Origin: Melitaea cinxia
Lineage: Eukaryota; Arthropoda; Insecta; Lepidoptera; Nymphalidae
Reading direction: 5' to 3'
DNA length: 64,000 bases
Assembly (NCBI RefSeq): GCF_905220565.1
Contig: NC_059406.1
Span: forward strand, 12,968,001-13,032,000
Under the pieces are notes generated by a model. It saw nothing but the letters and a program-made list of their open reading frames with translations. It was not told the DNA's origin and did no database searches. The position numbers and the translations under genes were made by a program. Below, one piece after another: positions 55,851 through 64,000 of this stretch. The number at the start of each line of letters is the position of its first letter. Positions within the stretch are counted from its first letter, which is position 1.

Positions 55851-56600
55851 CAGTCGGGTAATTTTATTTGTGTGAAAATTTGATTTAGATAAAAGTTTTA
55901 CAAAACATTATTATGAGTCTGTTTTGATACATTTATTCTTTCTTACTTCTTCTTCTTCTTTTATTAAATTGTTTTTTTATTTTCTAAATAATATATATAT
56001 TTTTTTTTTACAATGTATAAACTTAAAATACAGTTTTAAATAAGTAAGCATTTAAGTCACAAAATGAAATACGTTATCAAAATGATTTTTATAATTAATA
56101 AGAATATTATAAAGTAAATAAAAGGCTACAATGCAATTGTAAAAGAATTTAATCACATAACAGTATTTTTAATACAAAGTGACAGAAGATAATTCAATTT
56201 AAAACCAAAAAGAAAAAACCTCGGCACCGCATCCCTACACTAGCATAAAAAAAGTCGCCAGGAAGATATATCTCAAAAAAGGCATGTCGAGTATTTATGG
56301 AAATCTAAATAACACGCGGCTTTTTATAATTGTGGGGAATGAGATTTTTTTTCATGAGTATTTTGTTTATTTTCGTTCTTCGGTAATTTGTTCGAAACTG
56401 AATGTTACGGCTGACGAGCCGCCGATGACGTGGAACTATAAACGTATTCTGTACTCCAGGGAACAGTTCCAATTTAAATTATGTTATTTCATTGAATATT
56501 ATCGTAAAATACGAAACTTATTGCTGGTTGAAACATAAAAAAGACTAAAAAAAACCTCAAAGACTGAAGGATGATATCTGACATCCCAAGCTAATTTATT
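55851..56600. other. AT-rich upstream sequence
   Basis: A CTT-repeat run near 55945-55962. An open frame at 56284-56538 (+) has no domain signature. Nothing else recognised. Confidence 0.4.
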
Positions 56601-56839
56601 TAACTAAGATAGAGCACAAAATCCTGCTCAAAATCTGGAGCAGCACAACCGGTGAAGTAGTTCGATCTTACAGAAGATCACAGCTAAATAATAATGTTTT
56701 TAAGCAGTGTTGTGTTCTTATTGTGAATAAGGTGACCAGAGAGTGCTATGCTTCTGGTGTTGCAGGCGTTTATAAGCTACGGTAATCACTTACCACCAGT
56801 TAAGCCGTACGCTCGTTTGTCGACACAGTTGTATAAAAA
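56601..56839 (+). mobile_element. family C interspersed repeat, with internal deletion
   Basis: AGATAGAGCACAAAATCCTG, CTCAAAATCTGGAGCAGCAC, AGAAGATCACAGCTAAATAA, TAAGGTGACCAGAGAGTGCT (shortened at the CTCCTGG segment), ATGCTTCTGGTGTTGCAGGC and AAGCTACGGTAATCACTTAC, ending CTCGTTTGTCGACACAGTTG TATAAAAA. Confidence 0.8.
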
Positions 56840-56842
56840 TAA

Positions 56843-57029
56843 TTGTGTTTGCTCACATACAAATAAAACTACCCCAATTACATCGACGATTAATACAACG
56901 TAAGTCGACAAAAAATATTTAAGTAAATACCCATTATTAGATATAATTCGAAATCAAAAGTTCTGAGGTAACATACATAAAAAATAACGTCTAATTTAGT
57001 ACCTCCTCTTCTTTTAAGTCGGTTAAAAA
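56843..57029 (+). mobile_element. family D MITE, short form
   Basis: Begins AATTGTGTTTGCTCACATAC (as at 10749), CCCAATTACATCGACGATTA, ACAACGTAAGTCGACAAAAA and AGTTCTGAGGTAACATACAT, and ends CCTCCTCTTCTTTTAAGTCG GTTAAAAAG. It lies directly next to the 3' end of the family C copy. Confidence 0.75.
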
Positions 57030-57144
57030 GTGACAGCATGTTTTTCTGATAATCTAAAGCAGACTTGAATACCTAACAAGCATACTTGTTGGAGTTCTAG
57101 TCTATTTAGTCTTGTTACAGTAGGATAAATACTTATTTAGTTGT

Positions 57145-57330
57145 ATTGAGGTGAAGCTCACTAGGAAATTTCTTGCTCGATTCATAAAGCACAAATTTGC
57201 TTGTTTTATTTGTAGAAGATCACAACCAAAAATAATAAATATCTTAAGTAGAGTTGTATTCCTTTGGTCAGAAATGTAGTTGTAGCTCTTTAGGAGAGTC
57301 CCGGGTAGGGCGATGGGCTTGTATTGTTCA
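57145..57330 (+). mobile_element. family C fragment, diverged
   Basis: GAGGTGAAGCTCACTAGGAA ATTTCTTGCTCGA, GTAGAAGATCACAACCAAAA ATAAT, GTAGAGTTGTATTCCTTTGG and TAGCTCTTTAGGAGAGTCCC follow the family C order. The 3' module is missing. Confidence 0.5.
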
Positions 57331-58180
57331 TGGTTTTGCGGGGCGGCGTACACGTTGGTTTGCCAATGTAGTACTATAAAAAACCTAATAACATTTGTCC
57401 TTTTCGTCTTCAGACTCTATAGTTCTAAGTAAAAACATTGTGGAAGGAAGGAAGGAAATATATGACTCTAGATTATATATGATTTTATATAAAAGTACTG
57501 TTTCTTTTTTCAATTAATTTTTTTTATACGCATCGGTGTGTGTATGGTCCAGATTAAAATATAGTCTATTTATGTCACAAATTTTAAAGAATCAGGAATT
57601 AAACAAGTAAACCGAGAGACTCGTGTATTGATTTATATTTACAAAATTTACATTTCCTTTAAAAATCAAAGGCAAATAAATTCCTATAATCCCAAACTCG
57701 CCTGCAATCCCGATGTGGATATAGCTAACGTACATCCGAGAATACACTAAGTACATTTGAGTACGGAAGTTCAAAAGCTCACAGCACTTAGATTCAAAAA
57801 TAGTTAACAAAATTATGAAAAAGTTGATTTGTATTTAATGTACGTATTATGAAGTTTTTTGTTGAACTGTTGTGTTCATTTTAATATTTAATTTCAATTG
57901 CTTTTATGTATTTAAAATACGTTAAATAAAATAAATTTCGTGTGTGATTTTTCAAAATAATAAACAAAAATATAAGCACAATAAAAAAGACCGCTATACA
58001 AATTTGGCATTAATATTTTTTTTACCTTAATATAATAACAGCTATAAGTATAAACTCTAAATCCACTTCAAGATTATAATTGCTCTCGAAATGCAATAAA
58101 AAATGGAATTTTATTATAAAAACTTTTCCGTGCAACGATGCAAAACTCCGTGCAGACTCAAACCAAGAATAGAATCTTTC
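57331..58180. other. AT-rich upstream sequence
   Basis: A GGAA-repeat run near 57441-57456. Nothing else recognised. Confidence 0.4.
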
Positions 58181-58390
58181 ATCTCACCCTGAAGATCCTC
58201 AGCGGAGCGGGACGGGCGTCGCCATTGGTCACCTTTGACCCCTCCCATGAACAAAAAATATCACCCATTAAATCCTGAGATCCGTTTCAGCTTCAGATAG
58301 TGCTCGAGTGCCGTTAATGTCTCTTATCTCCTGACTCTTCCAGACGCGGAAAAGTACTTCTGCACTCTTTTAAAACTGGAACGTTAATGT
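58181..58390. promoter_or_regulatory. GC-rich upstream island with a DR1 motif and a CCAAT box
   Basis: On the minus strand GGGTCAAAGGTGA (58229-58241) is a DR1-type site immediately followed by CCAATGGCGACGCC. The same CCAATGGCG 9-mer occurs at the svp promoter-like region (28608-28616). Beyond it, AGTGCTCGAGTGCCGTTAAT and CTTCCAGACGCGGAAAAGTA are repeat-free. A short minus-strand frame from ATG 58248 reaches a consensus donor AGG|GTGAGA at 58188/58187. Enhancer, distal promoter or first exon; unresolved. Confidence 0.4.
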
Positions 58391-60081
58391 TTGTACATTA
58401 TGTGCTAGTAATAGCCCGTGACTTTATATATATTCTTTGTGTAATATGTAGTTTTCAGTACATGTGTACAGTTCCGTAATATATAATGATGCGTATTAAT
58501 AGGAATATTTCTTTAAATTATGTGCGTATTGTTCTTTTGTATTTAACAATAATCATAAACATTTAGACCACATAACGGAACTTTCATTATTTTAGTACAG
58601 AAATTCGGGAATCTGATGATTATTAAATTTATTTGTTTTGCATAAATCACAAATATTTCGATAGCATTAAGAATATAAAAAAAATTCCACAATCTCAAAT
58701 TCAATTGCTTAATTTATAATTTAAATAAAATAAAAAATGAGAGTAACAAAAATTTTACGACTTCTTAATGAGGCTACGTAGTTTTTACTTTTTGAAGATT
58801 TTTTTACGATCTTTTTAAATACTTTACATATTTTATCTGTGCCGCCATTTCACGTCACTGGAATAACCGGCCAAATAGTTTTAAGCTTTAAAATTTTCTT
58901 TAATAACATTATCAACTTTCCAAGCGGCCATTATTCATTTAAACTCAGCGTTCGAATTAATTTTATTGCGCGCGGAATTTATACGAATTCGGTAAAATAA
59001 AATTGAAGGAATTCGCTACGGTGGGGATTTGGCTGTATGGAGTACAACTGTGTGGCTATAAATAAATAAAAAATATTACAACATTTTTTTTTAAATGGCT
59101 CAGGCCCGTTAACTTCGATACGTTACGCGACATTTAGCGAGAGTGCACAATATATTGTGCATGAAACTCGATCTAAAGCAATGAACCGTTGCGTAATTTT
59201 TAAAAAGATTATCCTTGAAATTATAAAATTAAATAAAATAACGTACTATCCAGTTACGAAATATATTTTTTTGGTTGATAGAGATATTTTTTATAATTAA
59301 TTTAGCAAAATTTTAAAACAAATCTAAAAAAATTATGATGAATAAAGTTTCGATTTGAAATATAATCGATAAACAGCAAAAAAATTAGACGTATAAAAAA
59401 ATACGAATTAATTTCCAACAAAATAAAAGGTTTAAAAAAGCTTCGTCCACATACGAATGCGTAATGCGGTTATAAAAATGACACAATTCAACCACACCCC
59501 CATATCTTTGCGATTATTTGAAACCATATAATATCTAATACAAAATTATTCCTACAGACGAAAAAAAAAATTACAAAATTTTAATGCATATTTCTATAGT
59601 TTTAAGATCTATTTTTGTGTGACTTTAATTGCATAGAGGTTGTTAGATAGCAATATAGAGTTTGTAAGTGATCCAAAACTATGGAAATATTACGGTGGGA
59701 AGTCGCTTACGAATCGTCTTTAAAATAATAGGGAATAAAATCCAATGAATTTTAATGGACATACTTACGGACTGTTTTGTTTAACCATTTCCTTTACACA
59801 TAAACATTTTAAGTTAATTAGGGTAATTGACGGTTTCGGGAATTTTTTGTTTTCTAATGTTGATATTTATTTTTAGACTTTTATTTAAAAAAAATTATAA
59901 TGTGAATAATAAACTTTATTAAGTATAGTTATATTAGATAGTGTTCGATTATTTTTTTAACTCTCATCTCGTTCTACTTAAGTTTCTGCGGCGAAGAAGA
60001 ACCGTACTATTTAACGTAAATATTATCTTCGTACAATGTTCTGGATCATGAAGTAAGTATAGTATACAGTACGGTAGCTTT
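58391..60081. other. AT-rich upstream sequence
   Basis: 58840-59030 has moderate GC (GTGCCGCCATTTCACGTCAC, GAATAACCGGCC). No gene or repeat recognised. Confidence 0.4.
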
Positions 60082-60200
60082 AAACCGACTTCAAAAAAGG
60101 TCGAGGTCATTCGACTACATTTTTTTAACTGGGTGTACTGATTTTGATTATTCTTGTTCGAAAGCTGGTGCTTGTTGTGTGATCCAATTTAAATTTGACT
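60082..60200 (+). mobile_element. family D MITE terminal fragment
   Basis: TTTAAACCGACTTCAAAAAA GGTCGAGG, then AACTGGGTGTACTGATTTTG, GAAAGCTGGTGCTTGTTGTG: the reversed order of the family D right half (GGTACACCCAGT, then GAAGTCGGTT), so it reads inward from that terminus. Confidence 0.6.
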
Positions 60201-60941
60201 TGAATATAGTTATTTGATATTAGTGCTCCTAAACAATTTTGTCACAAAACGCCATATTGTGGCTTACTTGCCTACCAGAGATCTAAAGAGACATATAAGG
60301 AGGTATATTATATCTAGTTTAAATAAAAGAATTCCAGCCAGTTACAAAGCATAAAATTCTAAAGATCCCCTCAATGTAAATCAGTACTCGTAAATAAGTA
60401 TCTGACCAGTGGAAGTGGTCTCAAATGTCGAAGGAAGTACCACGTGTCAACGGTGTTGACTTACAACTTGTACCTACCCTCCTTCTTACCCTCGACTCGT
60501 TAAATAGGGGTGAATTACTTATAATTATAATAATAATGTGTTCTTTTGTTCTTTGTAGGTTTGACTGTGGTCATCTTGGGCATCAAACAAGTAAGCAAGT
60601 AAGCTAGCAAGCAAGTATGATGAATATCAGTGGTTGAAAAGCAATAAAAGAAGCAAGGTCGATGCTCTTCTATTGGAGGTATACGTAGTAAGTAGGTACG
60701 CGGTAGGAAAAACATGGTTAAGTAACAAAAGAGATTTATTTTAGTTTTTTCCGATTCAAATTATAAGTAAGTTAGTATTTGTAATACAATTATATTTCTA
60801 GAAATTCAAGTTTTTTAATTGAAGAGGAAAATGCAAAAAAAAAGTATAAAGTATTATACTTATTTGTATCGAAGTGTAAAGAAACTCCTGTCAAATCTTC
60901 GAAAATATCACTTTTTATCATTATATACGTCTATCTGGGTA
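60201..60941. other. AT-rich upstream sequence with a short tandem run
   Basis: AAGTAAGCAAGTAAGCTAGC (60588-60615) is an AAGY/GCAAG tandem stretch. Nothing else recognised. Confidence 0.4.
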
Positions 60942-61110
60942 TGACTAAGCAGAACTATTGCGTAGAATCTGGAGCAGACTGAGGAAGAACCTTAACCTTA
61001 CCGAAGATCATAATATAATAATAATAATTATTATTCCCAAGTTGTGTTCCTATGATGAGTAGCCAGAGCTCTTTAGATTGTACTGAGTGGACATTGCTCC
61101 ACTACTGACC
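60942..61110 (+). mobile_element. family C fragment, diverged
   Basis: ACTAAGCAGAACTATTGCGT, AGAATCTGGAGCAGACTGAG GAAGAACCTTAACCTTACC, GAAGATCATAATATAATAAT and CAAGTTGTGTTCCTATGATG AGTAGCCAGAGCTCTT follow the family C 5' body; the 3' module is absent. Confidence 0.6.
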
Positions 61111-61817
61111 CTCACATATTTACCTCTTGTAAACAATGGTACGACAAAATATTATTTACACCCTCCTGATACTTAAAGTCACAATAATAAAACTTTTAAG
61201 TTGAGATACGGCGACAAGATTAAAAAATTTAAGGTTACGGGTGCAGCCATGCAGATTGTCTTGTTACAGAAATACAGTGTGGAAGATTGTTTCTAGGGAA
61301 TACCTTTGAAAGAAAGAACATCATACGTAGCGCAGATGTTGAAATCACGTTCGGAATTTCCCTCTTGTACTTAAATTTTAACGACTTTTATAAAGAAATA
61401 GAAGTTTCTGGATGATTTATGTAAATATCTTCTATACATTTATAATCTCTAAAAACTGTCCTCCATTAATTTAAAACTACAAGAGATTTTGAACATACAG
61501 GTAAATGAAATAAGGATCGGAATGGCATATAGGTGTTTATCGCGTTTTGTCGTATTTAGAGGAAACGGAAGGTGAAGGTGATATCCGCCATTAGTCTAAC
61601 TTCGGCACCGAGGTTTGTTTTCTTTTACGTAATGGGACGTTTTTGAAAAATGGAGGTGGAGGTCACATACGTGTAGTGAAAGATTCGGTTACTTAATAAA
61701 GGGAAACTTATGACTGCTGATAAACGCTAAATTTTGTGAGGGTGGACAAATGTTCGTTACTGTTTCATATAAATAGTACTAAGCCGAAGTGACTTGTGGT
61801 ACGTAGATAGTATAGAC
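61111..61817. other. upstream sequence, no recognised element
   Basis: Moderate GC at 61560-61680 (GAAACGGAAGGTGAAGGTGA, TGGAGGTGGAGGTCACATAC). Nothing recognised. Confidence 0.4.
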
Positions 61818-62072
61818 TTTTTTTTATATAAACAGGTCGGCAAATAAGCGTACGGCTTACCTAATGGAAAGCGATTACCGTAGCCTATAGACACCCATAA
61901 CACCATAAGCATCGCAAGCGCTTTGCCGACCCTATCCCTAATCCCCCCAGGAGCTCTGACCACCACTTGAGAGCAGTGTTATTTAGCTGTGATCTTCTTT
62001 AAGGTCGACGTACTTCCCCAGTAGGGCTGCTCCCGACTTTGAGCAGGATAGTTCCTGCTATGCTCTACCTCA
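61818..62072 (-). mobile_element. family C interspersed repeat
   Basis: A T-run then TATATAAACAGGTCGGCAAA TAAGCGTACGGCTTACCTAA TGG, CATCGCAAGCGCTTTGCCGA, CCCCAGGAGCTCTGACCACC, CTGTGATCTTCTTTAAGGTC and GAGCAGGATAGTTCCTGCTA TGCTCTACCTCA. Near full length in reverse. Confidence 0.82.
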
Positions 62073-62230
62073 GTTAAAAATGACACAAAGACTTCTTTTT
62101 TTTTCTAATATTCCCTCAGGGTTTAAAGTTACGCGAGCTAAACTGGAAGAACTTCAGTCTCGAACTTCAGTCAGAACTTGTTAGTCACGCAAAACGGCTA
62201 AAAATAATCTCGATGGATTATATATGTGAC

Positions 62231-62575
62231 TGACGACCGCTCTGGTGTATTGGTGCGCGTGCCGTGTCGGCGATGCCTAAAGCCCGATGGTCGCGGGTTT
62301 GATTCCCGCTCGAAGTAGATATTTGTGTTCACACAAATATTAATTTCCGATCTGGTTGTTAGTTTTTGTGGTCTCCCCATCGTGCCTCAGAAGGCACGTT
62401 AAGCTGTCGGTCCTGGTTGTTATCATGTAAACCTGATAGCGATCGTTACTCATAGTAGGGAACATATATGCCAATCTATATTGGAGGAGCGTGGTGGATT
62501 AAGCCCTGATCCTTCTCCTACATGGAGAAAGAGGCCTATGCCTAGCTATGGAATATTACAGGCTGAAGCGTAGCG
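62231..62575 (+). mobile_element. family A SINE, full length, variant head
   Basis: Head TGACGACCGCTCTGGTGTAT TGGTGCGCGTGCC, B-box GCGGGTTTGATTCCCGC (near 62293), AGATATTTGTGTTCACACAA, GTGGTCTCCCCATCGTGCCT, GGTTGTTATCATGTAAACCT and AGCGTGGTGGATTAAGCCCT, ending TGGAATATTACAGGCTGAAG. Shares the CGCTCTGGTG-type head with 18388. Confidence 0.88.
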
Positions 62576-63208
62576 TAGCTGGAGATTCAGATAGAAAAAA
62601 AGGAAAAAAGAAAAAGCAGAGTGAACGTTTATAATAAAATTGAAATAATACGTTTTTAGTGTAAGACTAAAATATGGTTTCGCAGTAATAAGTAAAAAAG
62701 AATAATATGCGTGTATTTATAATACTGTCTTGAGGTTAAAGTGTAGATGAGCGGGCGAGAGGATTGGCTTTCACCTTTATTCTTGAAGTACTGCTATAGT
62801 TGGTAGGTTATCCATGAAAATTAAGAAAAAAAATGTTTGCCGTGGAAATGTCCATACTAATTTAATTTTTAAATCTTACAATATACGGATTCCAATACAT
62901 TATGTATATATACAACAATAATTAAAAAAAATGGCATAGTCGTTAAGTAATTATTATTAAAAACATCCTTGTACTGTCGTAATAGTGATTTCTAGCTGGT
63001 AGGCGCGACTTCGTCTACGTTCTGTTACCGACTCTGTCATGAGGTAGCAGACATTTTCCTATTATTTTGCATACAAAAAATCTTCAAAAAATTACTAAGC
63101 ATTCATTACGAACAATATAGCACTGTCAATAAGAGACGTAACACAATGATTAGCTTCTCACAAAAGCCCATACCCAAAATATTACTAAGAATTAATTTTA
63201 TGTTTTTT
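62576..63208. other. AT-rich upstream sequence
   Basis: TCTAGCTGGTAGGCGCGACT TCGTCTACG at 62991-63020 resembles the head of CTAGCTG-type repeats; the remainder is unassigned. Confidence 0.4.
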
Positions 63209-63552
63209 TTATATCAATAAGATGGCCAATGTAATTACGGTCTGCCTAGTGATAACTGTCCTACCGGTGTCATCACAGTGCATACCCAAGGAAACATAGA
63301 GTTTATACCCAAGGTAGCAAACCTTACTTATAACAGGATAAAACACAAGCAAACTGATATTGGGGGTGGAGTGGGCAACACGCTTGCGATGCTTCTGGTG
63401 TTGCAGGCGTCTATAAGACCATCTGATCAGCCGTATGCTTGTTTGTCGGCCTAGAAGTATAAAAAACACAACCTTAGAATAGTCTCCTTTGGTTGTAATC
63501 TTTTGTAAGGTCAGATTTTGATCAGGATACTTTCTGCTATGCCCAAACTCAT
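63209..63552. mobile_element. scrambled family C fragments in alternating orientation
   Basis: 63355-63465 reads forward (GGGTGGAGTGGGCAACACGC, TTGCGATGCTTCTGGTGTTG, GTATGCTTGTTTGTCGGCCT). 63478-63552 reads in reverse (GTAATCTTTTGTAAGGTC AG, TGATCAGGATACTTTCTGCT). 63209-63262 resembles a reversed 3' module of a related type. Nested or rearranged copies. Confidence 0.5.
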
Positions 63553-64000
63553 ATAGATGCTTTCAAAATGAATAATAAACAATTCTAAGAGTTTTTTCTA
63601 TCTTATTTGTTACAGAAACACAACACATCTGAGGACACAACATAACTTGAGACATTTATTACTAAGCTGTACATCATGACAAACTATTCTAGAATTTTAT
63701 TTTTAGTATATCAGTTCAATAATGTTTCCAAGTGATTCGTATTTTTTTGGTTTAAAAGTTAAAATACTCAGTCGAGTTACACTCAACATTGTATGACTTA
63801 TACAATGTGAATAAGGTCATAAGGTGACTTTTGCAATATTAGACACATATTGTTTTTTAAATCGATTTAAATTCTAGCGTCATTGTTTGAATAATATAAT
63901 TTAATTTAACTTATTTTCTTGTTGTTAAAACAATTAAACACTTCATTAAAGTCACTGGAATGATATTTATTTCATGGGTATACTATATATACCGATATAT
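63553..64000. other. AT-rich sequence to window end
   Basis: Nothing recognised. Confidence 0.4.

Overview
The window looks like lepidopteran (moth or butterfly) nuclear DNA. It is AT-rich, has long stretches without genes, and carries many interspersed repeats whose signature strings are familiar from Lepidoptera, such as tRNA-headed SINEs ending in GGGATATTACAGGCTGA and retroposon ends reading ATGTCCAGCAGTGGACTG. No bacterial, organellar or viral gene is visible.

Only one piece of a cellular protein-coding gene can be recognised. It is a minus-strand exon ending at 28246 that encodes the N-terminal segment and the first half of the first zinc finger of a COUP-TF-type nuclear receptor, the insect gene seven-up (svp). 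The reading frame stops exactly at a consensus splice donor (G|GTACGT) inside the CEG codon run, so the rest of the DNA-binding domain and the ligand-binding domain lie on later exons. None of those is visible between 1 and 28245, so that stretch is read as part of a first intron of more than 28 kb. Everything above about 28.55 kb is upstream of the exon: a CpG-rich promoter-like patch, then about 35 kb with no recognised gene, as expected around a developmental transcription factor with a large regulatory territory. Three further GC-rich islands (30.68, 33.10 and 35.26 kb) and one at 58.2 kb stand out. Two of these contain a DR1-type nuclear-receptor motif (GGGTCAAAGGTSR), which is a site class bound by COUP-TF proteins. 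This raises the possibility of autoregulation or RXR/HNF4 input, which is inference only.

The rest is a nested landscape of transposon remnants. By signature they fall into these groups. Family A is tRNA-derived SINEs. Family B is retroposon 3' ends, three copies of which have clear 10-12 bp target-site duplications. Family C carries the ACGGTAATCGCTTACCATCAGG-type module, quoted here only in part. Family D is MITEs with ACCGACTTC/GAAGTCGGT ends. Family E is a roughly 1 kb terminal-inverted-repeat element present twice, each copy invaded by a CTAGCTG-type repeat. Family F is a GGGCCTGTT/AACAGGCCC MITE. There is also a 181 bp perfect inverted repeat with a 191 bp loop at 37.36-37.91 kb, several LINE 3' ends, and a truncated U2 snRNA fragment joined to a LINE-like tail at 50.40-50.79 kb. 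No transposase or reverse-transcriptase reading frame survives. Family names and clade assignments are from memory of sequence signatures and were not searched.
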